Notes: a model not told the origin generated them from the sequence alone. DNA of 64,000 bases from CALAGB01 sp963713965 (GCA_963713965.1 OY970217.1:2728001-2792000), one strand, 5' to 3'. Shown: positions 1 through 9,872, numbered from the stretch's first letter. A program made the numbers and translations.

Positions 1-2714
1 ATAAGTGGTGCTGGGAAACCCTCACCGGTAAACGCAGTCAGGTCCAGCCCCGGCTTGATCAAGCGCGCGACGCCAATGCCGAGCCCGGTCCCGATGACCA
101 GCGCCAGTACCACCGGTGGCGCCTGCTCCGTGATCGTCAGCATCAGCACCTGTCGTCTCGATAGGCCCAATGTTCTTAGGTACGTCAGATCACGAATGCG
201 GGATCTGTTGCTCAACGCCAGCGCGATGACGACCGCCAGCGCCGAATAGGCGGCCGAGAGCCCGATGCCGACCTCGAAGCCGCGTGCCGCGCCGGAGATC
301 AGCGGCGAATCGTGGACCTTCGCGTACTGGTCGGCGCGAGACACAAGCGTTACCGGCGCGTACTGTGTGTCGATTGCATCCTTGATGGCCTGTTTCGAAC
401 TCTCCGGAGCGCTCACGAAGAGCGTGGTCGGCTCGACGTTTCTCGCCCCGAGGATCGACTCCATGCTCGGCAACGAAACGATGGCGAAAGGCGAAGTTGT
501 CGAGACGCCGACGAATCGGTCTCGGATATCGCTGATGACAAAGGCCACAGGCTGCTGGCCGAACAACACAGAGAAGTGGTCTCCCCGTTTCGGCACGGAG
601 CCGGTTATCCAGCTCGACGAGACCACGACCGGAATCGGTGATTTGGGCGTACCCACGTCCGTCCCGGTCGGCTGACTGAGTAGATCCGCGTTGAGAAATG
701 GATCGACTGGCGTCCCTTTGACCACCTTTTCGTACGCGGTGGTATCGATGGCCAGCAGGTTGAATGTGCCGAAGAGTGGCTGATTCGAGGCGACAACCAG
801 GTTCTGTTGCAGGCTGGCGGCCGCGGTGTTTTTGATGCCCGGCACGCTTTCAAGAGTGAAGTCATTGGGAATCGACGTCGGGCCCGCGGTATCGAGACGG
901 TAATCCGCCCCCACGGTCTTCCACGACGTGTTGACCTGCCCCACGTCGATACTGTGCATCATGACGGATGAGAAGACGCTGATGGCAATCGAGAGCAAGA
1001 TGACCAGGAGCGGAACGGCGGCCGCTCCGGACTGCCGCGCCACACGCCGGAAGCCGAGGAACGGCACCAGATTTGAGCGGTACGAGGCGTTCCAGGCGAG
1101 TAGCCGGATGGGTAAGGAATAGAGCCGAAGCACGACCAACCCGGTTGCCAGCCCGAGCAACACCGGTACCGCCGCCAAATACGGGTCGAAGCCCCCCAGT
1201 GCCGAGTCTGTACTGTCTCCGGCAAGACCGCGACGCCGCAGCAGATAAATACCGAGTCCGGCGATCACGACCACGAAGATCTCGATGGCGACCCGCCGGG
1301 GCGACGTTTTGCTGATCGGAACGTCGTCCCGTTCGAGCATCCCGAGCCCGCGCCGAGCCAGCGGCCAGAGCGCCGCGATCAGCAGGATGATAGTCAAGAT
1401 CACAATGCCCGCGGCGGCGTAGTAGGACAACATGCTCGTGCGCGAATCGACGAAGAGAGTAGCAATTGCCACGCCGATGATGGCAGCGGGGATGCCCAAA
1501 AGTAGCCCCTCGACGGCCTGGGTGCTGATGATCTGCCACGCGGACGCGCCCCTGCCACGCAAGAGCCGTATGGAATCACGGCGACTTTCGGCGATGAAGG
1601 CGGCGACCAAACCGATGGTCGCCATGGCAATAACCAGCAAGCCGATGACACCGAGCGACAGGATCGAGATCGTCAGTCGTCGTTGCTCCGCAAACTGGTT
1701 CAGGATCTTGGTCAGCTGTGACGCGACCGCGGTCGAGGTGGGTGGGCCCGAGAATTGGGAGCCGTACTGCGCGTCGAGTCGTCGCATGTCGGGCGCTAAC
1801 GTGTCGAAGATCCCAGCATTGAACCGACTTGGGTTGACGTAATAGCGGAAAGTATAACCCAGCAGGCCCGGCGTTGTGTCTTGCAGAATGTCCGCGTATT
1901 CGCTCGGAGCGAAGATGGCCGTCGCGTAGACACGCGTGGAGTTGCCGTCGTCCGCGATCGCCGCCTTGTCGATCGCGGGTAGTGAATACCAATAATCGTC
2001 ATCAGGGTTCGGCACGCTGATGATGCCGACGACACGCATAGCGAGGTCCTTCAATCCCTCACCATTCGGCACTCTGGTCAGGCGGTCATCCGTGTCAGGT
2101 TGCATCGGTATGGTGTCGCCCAGCTTGACGCGCAGTGCGTCCGCGGTCGGCTGAGAGATGGCGATCTCGACCACCTTCAGCTGTTGTGGCGACTTGCCGG
2201 TGGTTGTGAACGTCGCGTCCGTATGATCGGGCATGCGTCCCTGCACCAGCGTGATGTGGTCGTTCATATTCTGCTGGTAACGCATCGTGACATAGCGCAG
2301 AAATGACGTTCCCGCACCATCGACGAACTGGTAGCGCGAGGCATCGACTAAGAAGACGTGATGATCGATGACCGACTGGATCGATGGCGCCAGGCCATTC
2401 TGAAACTGGACCGCCTGCTGCTCAATGGGAGCGAAAACGTCGTTGGCTGGTCCGGGAGTGACCCGGCCGCCCCGGGTCATGACCAGATTTCGCTCATAGA
2501 CCGCCGCGTTGGTGACGGAATAGCGTAATCCCCGATCGGCGACCTCGTTGAAGAGGCGAGGTACGGCAGCGAAAATCAGGGTGGTCACCAGGATCATGGC
2601 CATCATGGCACCCGCTTGCGGTCGCTCGACACGCAGACGCCTCAGGACGCCAGTAACGAGGCTTGGCGCGCCCTTGAACTGACTGGTCTGGGGCTTGGCG
2701 GAGGCGCGCGCCAT
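1..2714 (-). CDS. FtsX/MacB-like ABC transporter permease, truncated by window edge
   Basis: An open frame of 904 codons runs from ATG at 2714 to the window edge with no stop, so the C-terminus lies outside. It encodes a large membrane protein: one transmembrane segment near residues 30-50, a long extracytoplasmic domain, then an FtsX-type multi-helix block (about 344-430) with the motif RLLRGRGAS, further helices near 520-600, a second extracytoplasmic domain, and a C-terminal FtsX block (about 811-895) with YLRTLGLSRRQ. This repeats the layout of the 1110-residue permease just upstream. The start sits 2 bases after that gene's stop and has a GGGGGAGGA ribosome site, so the two are translationally coupled and probably form a heterodimer. 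FtsX/MacB-type permeases usually partner a cytoplasmic ATPase; none is visible here and it may lie beyond the edge. Substrate unknown. Confidence 0.82.
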   Translation of the reverse strand, partial: MARASAKPQTSQFKGAPSLVTGVLRRLRVERPQAGAMMAMILVTTLIFAAVPRLFNEVADRGLRYSVTNAAVYERNLVMTRGGRVTPGPANDVFAPIEQQAVQFQNGLAPSIQSVIDHHVFLVDASRYQFVDGAGTSFLRYVTMRYQQNMNDHITLVQGRMPDHTDATFTTTGKSPQQLKVVEIAISQPTADALRVKLGDTIPMQPDTDDRLTRVPNGEGLKDLAMRVVGIISVPNPDDDYWYSLPAIDKAAIADDGNSTRVYATAIFAPSEYADILQDTTPGLLGYTFRYYVNPSRFNAGIFDTLAPDMRRLDAQYGSQFSGPPTSTAVASQLTKILNQFAEQRRLTISILSLGVIGLLVIAMATIGLVAAFIAESRRDSIRLLRGRGASAWQIISTQAVEGLLLGIPAAIIGVAIATLFVDSRTSMLSYYAAAGIVILTIILLIAALWPLARRGLGMLERDDVPISKTSPRRVAIEIFVVVIAGLGIYLLRRRGLAGDSTDSALGGFDPYLAAVPVLLGLATGLVVLRLYSLPIRLLAWNASYRSNLVPFLGFRRVARQSGAAAVPLLVILLSIAISVFSSVMMHSIDVGQVNTSWKTVGADYRLDTAGPTSIPNDFTLESVPGIKNTAAASLQQNLVVASNQPLFGTFNLLAIDTTAYEKVVKGTPVDPFLNADLLSQPTGTDVGTPKSPIPVVVSSSWITGSVPKRGDHFSVLFGQQPVAFVISDIRDRFVGVSTTSPFAIVSLPSMESILGARNVEPTTLFVSAPESSKQAIKDAIDTQYAPVTLVSRADQYAKVHDSPLISGAARGFEVGIGLSAAYSALAVVIALALSNRSRIRDLTYLRTLGLSRRQVLMLTITEQAPPVVLALVIGTGLGIGVARLIKPGLDLTAFTGEGFPAPL

Positions 2715-2716
2715 GT

Positions 2717-5700
2717 CTATTCCTCCCCCAGCCGCAAAGACGAACCAAGCCCGATGCGCCGCAACATGCTCGCGAGGACGATCACGACGATCGCCAGCGC
2801 CACCAGACTGGTCGCTTCGAGCAAGATGATGGAGCGCCACGGGATGACCACGGTAATGGCCGGAACGGTCTGCACCGCGGCCTGGGTGAGGGAGACGAGC
2901 GGCAGAATGAAGAATGCCAACAAGAGTCCGAGCATGGTGCCGCTCAACATGCTGAAGAAGACGAGCAGCCCGTTCTCGAGCGTGAGCCAGCTGGAAAGCT
3001 GACGTGTCGAGAGGCCGAGGGCGCGCAGCAGCGCGAATTCGGTCAACCGCTCGCGTGCCGAAACCGCCGAGCTGACCGCGAATCCGATGGCCGCGAAGAG
3101 CGCGGCTGCCACGAATCCAAGCGAGAGCGCGCCAATGATCCCAAGCGCGACCGGATCGGTACGCAACGTCAGGTTTCGATCGGACCGGGTCTGCGCTTTG
3201 GGGCTGGAATAAGGCGGCTGCTGCAAAGCGGTGGCCACGAAGTCACTCTTGCCCGGCGCCGTCGACAGCCACCATTCTTCCGGATCGAGAATGCGCCCGT
3301 TGTACTCATACTGCTGGATGACGAGCGTCGGAAAGTCGACCACGACCGCTGGCTTATCCGGATCCAGCGTCGGGAATGTCGTAACGGCTCCGGCAATGGT
3401 CACCTCGCGTCGGCTGTCCGCCAGATCGACCGAGATCGTGTCGCCCACCTTGGACTCGGTCTCTTTGAGAAACGTGCTGTTGACGACCGCGGTCATGGCC
3501 ATCGATGGACGATCGCCGTTCGGTCTTAAGGCGTACGTCAATGGGAAGATGCCGTTGCCGCGTGCGGCTCCGGTGTTGAATCCGGCGGCGAACCCTCCAT
3601 TAGGTGCTCCGGCGGCCGGTTGGATCGACGGCACCAATGACAGGCCCACTTCCGACGTCGACCAGCCAAACCCGGACCAATCGACGGGGATGTTCGTCCA
3701 GATATCGCCGGTCAGTTGATCGTTGCCCATCACATCGTTCAACTGGAAGGTACCGGTGCGGGCAACGCCTCTGAGCGGAACGATGTTGAAGTCGAACGCG
3801 ACCAGCTTCAATGGATAGGTCGGAGTCGCGACATCGCCGTTGGCCATGCGATAGGCAAGGGGAACGATTAGCCGCTGAGTCGACCCGGAGGAGTCGATTC
3901 GACCAACGGTGGCGCGGAACAAAAGCCCGGTCGCGTCCTGGAGCACCAGGTCGAGTGAGGGTGAGATGTCGGTTCCGCGGCGGTCGGTCGGGGTGTCTGG
4001 TGGCAGGGGATCGAGCGCCACCGAGACGCCAAAGGCGAGCTGTTGTGGCGTCCCCGGAATGTCCACTGCTGGTATGGTCGGGCGCTTGGAACTCAATGGC
4101 TGCATGAGATCTGCCAGTGACTTTTCCGACAAATCGGGCCGAAACGCGACGATCGACGGCGCCTGAGCCGCATCGAGAGCCAGGATCTGCCCGCTTCCAA
4201 CCGCGCGAGACACCTCAAACGTATCGGCGTTGGTCGCCATCGTGCCATTGACGCCGTCGACCTGCCGCTGTGCCTGAGGTAAATCGAACTGAGGGATCGA
4301 CGAGCCGATCCGTATGTCCGGGCTGATGCGCACGTCTGCACCGACCTGATAATTCGCCTGATCCTTCTGCGAAAGTTCCCAGGTCGATCCGTAGGAGAGG
4401 GCGAAGAATCCGATGGCTATGGCGATCATCAGCAGGAGTGCCGAGCGCGCATAGCGGAGCGGGCGGCGAGACACCTGCCAGGCTCCCAATGCAGCCACCA
4501 GGCCACGTTGGCGCGTAGCTGCGTGGTCGATGACGCGTGCCAGCAGAGGCACGATCCGTAGAGCGATGATAGCTCCGGCGACGAGACCAATGGCTGGCGC
4601 TGCCACCAGGAATGGGTCGATGCCGAGGCGACCCTGGACCGTTTGCGTGATCGGACCGCGGTAACGGCTAAGCTGCCAGTACGCCAGGACCGCGACGGCC
4701 AACAGGAGCAGGTCGATTCCGGCGCGCTGCGCCAATCCCTGCGAGGCCTGACGACCGCGAGACGCGCGCGCCTGGACGAAGGTGCGCGCCGATTGCAGCA
4801 TCGGCAGGCCAAGCGCCACTACACAGCCGAACGCTGACACGCAGGCCAGCGCGTACGCATCTCGCGTCACTTCTGGATTGACTGGCAGCGAGATCGACGC
4901 CAGCGGTCCAATGTGATTGAAGATCCGTAGAGACAATGCCGCCAACCATGGCCCAGCGATGGCCGCGGGTAGGGCCAGAATCAGCGCCTCCATCAACGCC
5001 ATCGTCACGATCTGCGTAATACTGGCGCCACGCGAATGGAGCAAACCGGTTTCCACTCGTCGCTGGTCGACCAACAGATTCGAGGTCAGCAACAGGGCAT
5101 AGCCGGCCAGGATTGCGAGCTGAACCGTCACGATCAGCACGCCGGAGCGAGTCACCAGCAACGACTTCTGCGCGGTGCGCAGGATCTGGTTCAGGGACGT
5201 GCTGACCTGAAACTGATCGTTCGCGTCGCGATTGAAGTTCAGCCGAGGCTGTAGCGTCTCCACACCACCGATCAATGACGAGACTTCTGAGACCGTCAAG
5301 TTGTCGAAGTTCGGATAGATGCGCCAGGAGACCTGCGCCGCCAAACCGCCTTGGTGACTGAAGAAGTCTTGGCTGGTGGTGACGAAGGGACCGTAGGTGA
5401 CGAAAGAGGCACCGGTTGCGACGCCCTTGGTGTCGAGTTCGTCGTCCCACCAATAGGGATCGGCCGTGTCATTGACGTGATAGATCCCGACGATATTGAC
5501 GTCGACGGCATACGTCTCGATGCGACGACTCACCAGTGTGAACGTGCTGCCGACGTTGAGATTGAGCAGCTTGGCGGTCGAGTCCGGGATGGCTGCGTTA
5601 ACGGCACCCCCACTCGACGTCTGTGGCCAGGCGCCATCGACGATGGTGGCGTGATCCTGAATGCTTTGGAAGAAGGAGAAGACCGCCAGATTCTTGACGT

Positions 5701-6049
5701 CCCCCTCGGGCTGGGTGGGCAGAGCGAACGACTCGGAGCGTCCAGAGCGAAATACCGAGCCCCCCGTGGTGGCGAACGCGCTCGGAATCGTGTCGCTGGT
5801 GAGCTTATCGACCGACGGATACTCGCCGTCGGCAGAGAAAATGGAGATTTCTACGTTGGCTTTGGTGGTGGGCGAATCCCGCAGCGTACGACGGAGTCCG
5901 CTAAGCGTCACTGCTCCCGCGTAGATCGGTCCGGCCGAGAGGAGGGTTGTAGCCAGCAGGATCGTGAGCATCGCCGCGCCGAGAATCGGCCAGTTTGCCT
6001 GAGCACGCCGCAAGACGACCCGCCAGGCCGCGGCAACGATCGCCGTCAT
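2717..6049 (-). CDS. FtsX/MacB-like ABC transporter permease (1110 aa)
   Basis: A large polytopic membrane protein. After a short cytoplasmic N-terminus comes a transmembrane segment (about 20-45), a roughly 240-residue extracytoplasmic domain, an FtsX-type helix block (about 295-420) with GLLHSRGASITQI, two to three more helices (about 440-560), a second large extracytoplasmic domain (about 570-960), and a terminal FtsX block (about 985-1095) with ALLRALGLSTRQL. This double arrangement is typical of mechanotransmitting MacB/LolC-type permeases that work on extracytoplasmic substrates rather than forming a classic channel. It is the first gene of a two-permease unit; the 212 bases upstream hold no gene. 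Function in lipoprotein, peptide or drug export is possible, but nothing in the sequence fixes the substrate. Confidence 0.85.
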   Translation of the reverse strand: MTAIVAAAWRVVLRRAQANWPILGAAMLTILLATTLLSAGPIYAGAVTLSGLRRTLRDSPTTKANVEISIFSADGEYPSVDKLTSDTIPSAFATTGGSVFRSGRSESFALPTQPEGDVKNLAVFSFFQSIQDHATIVDGAWPQTSSGGAVNAAIPDSTAKLLNLNVGSTFTLVSRRIETYAVDVNIVGIYHVNDTADPYWWDDELDTKGVATGASFVTYGPFVTTSQDFFSHQGGLAAQVSWRIYPNFDNLTVSEVSSLIGGVETLQPRLNFNRDANDQFQVSTSLNQILRTAQKSLLVTRSGVLIVTVQLAILAGYALLLTSNLLVDQRRVETGLLHSRGASITQIVTMALMEALILALPAAIAGPWLAALSLRIFNHIGPLASISLPVNPEVTRDAYALACVSAFGCVVALGLPMLQSARTFVQARASRGRQASQGLAQRAGIDLLLLAVAVLAYWQLSRYRGPITQTVQGRLGIDPFLVAAPAIGLVAGAIIALRIVPLLARVIDHAATRQRGLVAALGAWQVSRRPLRYARSALLLMIAIAIGFFALSYGSTWELSQKDQANYQVGADVRISPDIRIGSSIPQFDLPQAQRQVDGVNGTMATNADTFEVSRAVGSGQILALDAAQAPSIVAFRPDLSEKSLADLMQPLSSKRPTIPAVDIPGTPQQLAFGVSVALDPLPPDTPTDRRGTDISPSLDLVLQDATGLLFRATVGRIDSSGSTQRLIVPLAYRMANGDVATPTYPLKLVAFDFNIVPLRGVARTGTFQLNDVMGNDQLTGDIWTNIPVDWSGFGWSTSEVGLSLVPSIQPAAGAPNGGFAAGFNTGAARGNGIFPLTYALRPNGDRPSMAMTAVVNSTFLKETESKVGDTISVDLADSRREVTIAGAVTTFPTLDPDKPAVVVDFPTLVIQQYEYNGRILDPEEWWLSTAPGKSDFVATALQQPPYSSPKAQTRSDRNLTLRTDPVALGIIGALSLGFVAAALFAAIGFAVSSAVSARERLTEFALLRALGLSTRQLSSWLTLENGLLVFFSMLSGTMLGLLLAFFILPLVSLTQAAVQTVPAITVVIPWRSIILLEATSLVALAIVVIVLASMLRRIGLGSSLRLGEE

Positions 6050-6261
6050 TCAGGTTCTCCATCAACCGGCCCCCCGCCCATTTCACGCTGAGGTTCGCCG
6101 GTGCCACGAACGGTTCCCTTTGACTATCGATGTAAGTCACGTACCCGCAGATAGTACCAGATGTTGAAAGCGGGAGGGGATGCCTGTCCCCGCCAGTACA
6201 CAGACGCGCCGTCGCCGATACCCGGCGACGGCGCAGTGGCGCGATCAATGATGGTAGATGA

Positions 6262-7209
6262 TTAGTGCCGGCGTGGTTCCGGCGATAGACCAGCGTAGGA
6301 GCCGAGCATGAATCCCACCCCGCTGCCAATGAGGGCGGCGATGACCGCCACCAGCAACCGGTCTTGCCCAGGGGCGAGCGCGCCTGCCGCCGCTTCGCCG
6401 ATGAATCCACCCGCCATCAGACCGAACGCCACGCCCAACGCAGACGCACGTTGGGAGCGATCCAGCGCCCGGCGTTCGTCATCGCCATCCGGTACGCCAC
6501 TCTCGGTCTGCCAGCGTTCGACGGCATAGACGCCACCCAAAGTCACGCCATAGATCAGGTGAAGGATCAGGTTCCCGATGATAGGCAACGGGCCAGCGTG
6601 AAGGGAAAGGCCCAAAAGCCCGCCACCGATGGCCGGAAGAAATACGATGAGTGACAGCAGCCAGGGAACGAGCGCGAATGCGCTCCCTTTGCGCCAACCG
6701 GCGCCGCGAAGACGCGGTTCGACGAATCCAGCATACAGGACGCCGAGCAGAATACCGGCCGTGAAGTGGAGAATCAACGCCACGGCGATGTTGACGCGCG
6801 CTGTCTCGGTCACTGGGTTGTGGGTGAGCGACCAGAGCCACTTGTCGAAGAATGAGGCCGACGCGCCGTTCGAACCCGCGACACGCGCGACCTCGTACGA
6901 GAACATGAGACCTGCGGTCAGGAGGGTCGTGGCCACGAATCCAGCCATGATGCCGAGCGGCAGCCATTCAACGCGCGGCGGTGTTCGATCTGGATGCTTC
7001 AATTCGGCTTTTCGCGCGAGTTCAGGCTCTACTTCAGCCGGTTCCTCCACCACGACGATTAGTGCGGCGATGCCGACCACTATCAGCCCGACAGTGAAAG
7101 CAAATTCAGTGGAGCGACCTTCGATCCAGTTTGCTGCCAACAACGCGAGTCCGGCGATGAAGAGCGGAATCGATACGATGCCCCAGAAGCCGAGATGCGT
7201 GCGATGCAT
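6262..7209 (-). CDS. uncharacterised polytopic membrane protein (315 aa)
   Basis: Start chosen at ATG 7209 (MHRTHLGFWG), where the hydrophobic protein begins and a purine-rich stretch lies upstream; the open frame continues to 7371 but the added residues are polar and atypical. Seven or eight hydrophobic segments are visible: two at the N-terminus, one after the TPPRVEWLP linker, then four spread over the middle (one preceded by NPVTETARVNIA), and a final glycine-rich pair near the C-terminus (GLMAGGFIGEAAAG; IGSGVGFMLGSYAG). A charged loop separates the last pair. I recognise no catalytic motif. It stands alone on the minus strand between the permease pair and a YtkA-like gene. Confidence 0.7.
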   Translation of the reverse strand: MHRTHLGFWGIVSIPLFIAGLALLAANWIEGRSTEFAFTVGLIVVGIAALIVVVEEPAEVEPELARKAELKHPDRTPPRVEWLPLGIMAGFVATTLLTAGLMFSYEVARVAGSNGASASFFDKWLWSLTHNPVTETARVNIAVALILHFTAGILLGVLYAGFVEPRLRGAGWRKGSAFALVPWLLSLIVFLPAIGGGLLGLSLHAGPLPIIGNLILHLIYGVTLGGVYAVERWQTESGVPDGDDERRALDRSQRASALGVAFGLMAGGFIGEAAAGALAPGQDRLLVAVIAALIGSGVGFMLGSYAGLSPEPRRH

Positions 7210-7438
7210 GCGATTCTCTTTCAGTGAGAACGTCGTAGGCGAGGTGAAGGTAATACGAACCGATTGGCTGATCGGATGGTTCCGGGGGAGCCAAATCCGC
7301 TGAGCGCGTTCAGCGCAAATACTTGACGAGGGTGAGGTTTTCACCGCAGAACGCATGCCCACGTTGCGCAAGACCGATTTGCGTAAATTGAGTTTCGTTG
7401 GATTTCAGCGCTAAATTGCGAGAGCCGGGAGAGCGCGA

Positions 7439-7912
7439 CTAACTCACCGTAATGGTGAAGGTGGTGGTGCGGGTGACGTCACCGTTGTGGATCTCCACTG
7501 TGATCTGCCATCGGCCAGCCGAGTCGAACTGTACTGGCGCACTGAATCCGTCGGTCTTGGCGGAGTCAGGTGTCGTGGTGACAGTGAGCGGCGCTCCACT
7601 GCCCGGACCGGTTAGGTGGAGGACGACGCTGTCGAGCGGAGTCGCAGTGCCAATGGTGCTGGTGACTTGTGTGGTGACGCGATTGGAGCCGACGTGTGCC
7701 GGAGACGAGCCGAGCCACATGTTTACGAGGTAGGTATCAGTTCCGCGCATGCTCGGCATCGAGATCTGATTCTGGAACTGTGGATCGTTCGAGGCCGCCA
7801 GGCCCCACCAGATCACCCCCGCCAGAAAAACAAAGACGATTCCCAGGACGATCCCGGTACCCCATACCCGACGACTCGCTCGGCGGCGCAACGTCTGCTC
7901 CTTCGTGACCAT
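7439..7912 (-). CDS. membrane-anchored YtkA/FixH-like domain protein (157 aa)
   Basis: An arginine-rich cytoplasmic N-terminus (residues 1-15) is followed by one hydrophobic segment (about 17-40, ending WWGLAAS) and an extracytoplasmic beta-rich domain of about 110 residues. The pattern of the C-terminal part (a polar linker, FSAPVQFDSAGRWQITVEI, then a terminal strand) resembles the YtkA/FixH/CopC-related fold, seen in proteins near copper and cytochrome-oxidase genes. No metal-binding His/Met cluster stands out, so a copper role is not supported. The start ATG at 7912 directly precedes the basic residues. The gene diverges from the nitrilase gene 177 bases away. Confidence 0.65.
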   Translation of the reverse strand: MVTKEQTLRRRASRRVWGTGIVLGIVFVFLAGVIWWGLAASNDPQFQNQISMPSMRGTDTYLVNMWLGSSPAHVGSNRVTTQVTSTIGTATPLDSVVLHLTGPGSGAPLTVTTTPDSAKTDGFSAPVQFDSAGRWQITVEIHNGDVTRTTTFTITVS

Positions 7913-8014
7913 TCGCGTATCCTGGTTTACGGAGCGCTGGCCTTGACCAGGTGGCTCCGGTCGCTATTACACTACTCCGTCTGCGAAGAGACCAGTGGAC
8001 ACGGGCGAAACCAT

Positions 8015-8032
8015 TGCCCGCATACGCGGGCA
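8015..8032. repeat. short perfect hairpin in the nitrilase 5' region
   Basis: TGCCCGC and GCGGGCA form a perfect 7-bp stem around the tetraloop ATAC. It lies in the 177-base divergent gap between the YtkA-like and nitrilase genes, 57 bases before the nitrilase start. It may be an intergenic repeat unit or an RNA hairpin in the leader; I cannot tell which. Confidence 0.45.
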
Positions 8033-8089
8033 CCCACCATACTGATGACGCGCAGAACTCGCGCAAGGCCGGTGACGAAGGGGGCAAGA

Positions 8090-9076
8090 GTGACGATCGT
8101 TCATGCAGCCGTGGTTCAAGCGGCACCTATTGCGTTCGACGTCGAGGCGACGCTCGATAAAGCAGAGCGCCTCATCATCGGCGCTTCCGCATCGGGAGCC
8201 GAGCTTATCGTGTTCCCCGAGGCATTCGTATCGTGCTATCCGCGCGGCCTGACGTTCGGTAGCGCCGTCGGTTCCCGCAGCGCCGAAGGACGTGACGACT
8301 TCCGCCGCTATTGGGAATCGGCCGTCGACGTTCCGGGTCCCGCGGTCGATCGCCTCTCAGCCATGGCGCGCGATAACGGTGTCCACCTGGTGATGGGCGT
8401 CATCGAGCGAGGCGGCGGCACGCTCTATTGCACCGTCCTCTTTTTCGGAAGCGATGGACAGTACCTTGGCAAACACCGCAAGCTGATGCCAACCGCCGCT
8501 GAGCGTCTCATCTGGGGCTATGGCGATGGCTCGACGTTGCCGGTATTCGACACGTCCATCGGAAAGCTCGGCGCGGTGATCTGCTGGGAGAACTACATGC
8601 CGCTACTGCGCATGACGATGTATGCGAAGGGCATCCAAATCTACTGCGCGCCGACGGCGGACGGTCGCGACGGCTGGACGGCCAGCATGCGGCACATCGC
8701 GCTCGAAGGCCGCTGCTTCGTCCTCTCTTGCAACCAGTTCACACGGCGGCGTGATTATCCACTCGATTATGACGCCATCCAGGATGACGATCCGGATCAG
8801 ATACTGTCTCGTGGTGGGTCGATGATCATCTCGCCGCTGGGCGAGATTCTGGCAGGCCCAAACTTCGAAGAGGAAGCCATCCTCACCGCCGACCTTGATC
8901 TGGATGAGATCGCGCGCGGCAAGTTCGATCTCGATGTCGTTGGGCACTATGCCCGGCCGGACGTCTTCCAGCTTCGCGTGAACGAGAAGCCGACGCCGCC
9001 GGTCGTCATGAGCGATGAGTCGACACCGCGCGCGACTGAAGTCGAGCAAAAGCAGGGGGTATTCATTGACGTCTAA
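8090..9076 (+). CDS. nitrilase-family carbon-nitrogen hydrolase
   Basis: Hydrolyses a C-N bond, probably a nitrile to the acid. The catalytic triad is complete: Glu44 (VFPEAF), Lys131 (KHRKLMPT) and Cys165 (ICWENYMPL). The CWENYMPL box is characteristic of true nitrilases and cyanide hydratases rather than amidases of the same superfamily. The start GTG at 8090 is preceded by GAAGGGGG at good spacing; the longer open frame upstream is not protein-like. The 328-residue length fits the branch. The next gene starts 11 bases inside this one, so the two are co-translated. The substrate (aliphatic, aryl or cyanide-type) cannot be read from the sequence. Confidence 0.88.
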   Translation: MTIVHAAVVQAAPIAFDVEATLDKAERLIIGASASGAELIVFPEAFVSCYPRGLTFGSAVGSRSAEGRDDFRRYWESAVDVPGPAVDRLSAMARDNGVHLVMGVIERGGGTLYCTVLFFGSDGQYLGKHRKLMPTAAERLIWGYGDGSTLPVFDTSIGKLGAVICWENYMPLLRMTMYAKGIQIYCAPTADGRDGWTASMRHIALEGRCFVLSCNQFTRRRDYPLDYDAIQDDDPDQILSRGGSMIISPLGEILAGPNFEEEAILTADLDLDEIARGKFDLDVVGHYARPDVFQLRVNEKPTPPVVMSDESTPRATEVEQKQGVFIDV

Positions 9077-9872
9077 CGGACAGAGGAAGAAACGCGTGCT
9101 CGTAACCGGCGCCGCCGGAACCATCGGCACCGCCGTTCGCGAGCACTTGGCGGATCGATATGAGCTGAATGCGATCACGCTTGAGCCGGCGGATTTTCCA
9201 AGCACCGTCGCTGACATCACCGATCTGAATGCTATTCAGCCCGCGTTCGAGGGGATGGACGCGGTCGTCCATCTGGCTGCCTCGGTGTCAGTCGAGTCGC
9301 CGTGGGAGGATGTTCTGCCGAACAACTTGATCGGCACGTACAACGTCTATGAGGCGGCGCATCGTGCTGGCGTTGAGCGGGTCGTCTTTGCGTCCTCGAA
9401 CCACTCCATCGGCATGTACGAGTTCGACAACCAACCCAGCCTCTACGCTCTGGACGACCAGCGTGCCTGGGACCACACGGTGGACGTGCGGCCCGATTCT
9501 CTCTACGGCGTCTCCAAGATCTATGGCGAGGCGTTGGGGCGGTACTACGTCGATCGCTTTGGGCTGAAGGTCTTCTGCCTGCGTATCGGCACCGTGACGA
9601 AAGAAGATGACCCACGGGCGGAGTCGATCCGCGCCAAGTCCCCGGCGCTTCTCAACTTGCCGACCGACCAGCGCCTCAAGCGCATGCGTGCCACCTGGCT
9701 CAGCCAGCGGGATTGCGCTCAGCTCATCCGGCGCTGCCTGGACGTCGACGATCTCGCTTGGGCAGTCGTCTACGGCATCTCGAACAATCCACGTCAGTTC
9801 TGGGATCTTCAGCATGCGCGTGAGGTTCTGGGGTACGACCCACAGGACAGCGCACCGCTTGGAGACGAGTAA
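9066..9872 (+). CDS. NAD-dependent uronate-dehydrogenase-like short-chain oxidoreductase
   Basis: An extended-SDR/epimerase-fold enzyme of 268 residues. The Rossmann motif GAAGTIG is at 15-21 and the catalytic Tyr145 and Lys149 lie in YGVSK. The signature VVFASSNHSIGMY and the late segment RMRATWLSQRDCAQLI match what is known of uronate dehydrogenases, which oxidise glucuronate or galacturonate to the aldarolactone, better than UDP-glucose epimerases. I chose the TTG start at 9066: AGGGGG lies 7 bases upstream and the Rossmann strand follows within ten residues. It overlaps the nitrilase by 11 bases. Another sugar or hydroxy-acid substrate is possible given the nitrilase partner. Confidence 0.78.
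   Translation: MTSNGQRKKRVLVTGAAGTIGTAVREHLADRYELNAITLEPADFPSTVADITDLNAIQPAFEGMDAVVHLAASVSVESPWEDVLPNNLIGTYNVYEAAHRAGVERVVFASSNHSIGMYEFDNQPSLYALDDQRAWDHTVDVRPDSLYGVSKIYGEALGRYYVDRFGLKVFCLRIGTVTKEDDPRAESIRAKSPALLNLPTDQRLKRMRATWLSQRDCAQLIRRCLDVDDLAWAVVYGISNNPRQFWDLQHAREVLGYDPQDSAPLGDE

Noticed and set aside
5351..6091. 246-codon plus-strand frame opposite the permease N-terminus
   Set aside because: The permease on the other strand has transmembrane helices and FtsX motifs; this frame has low-complexity Arg/Gly/Asp composition.
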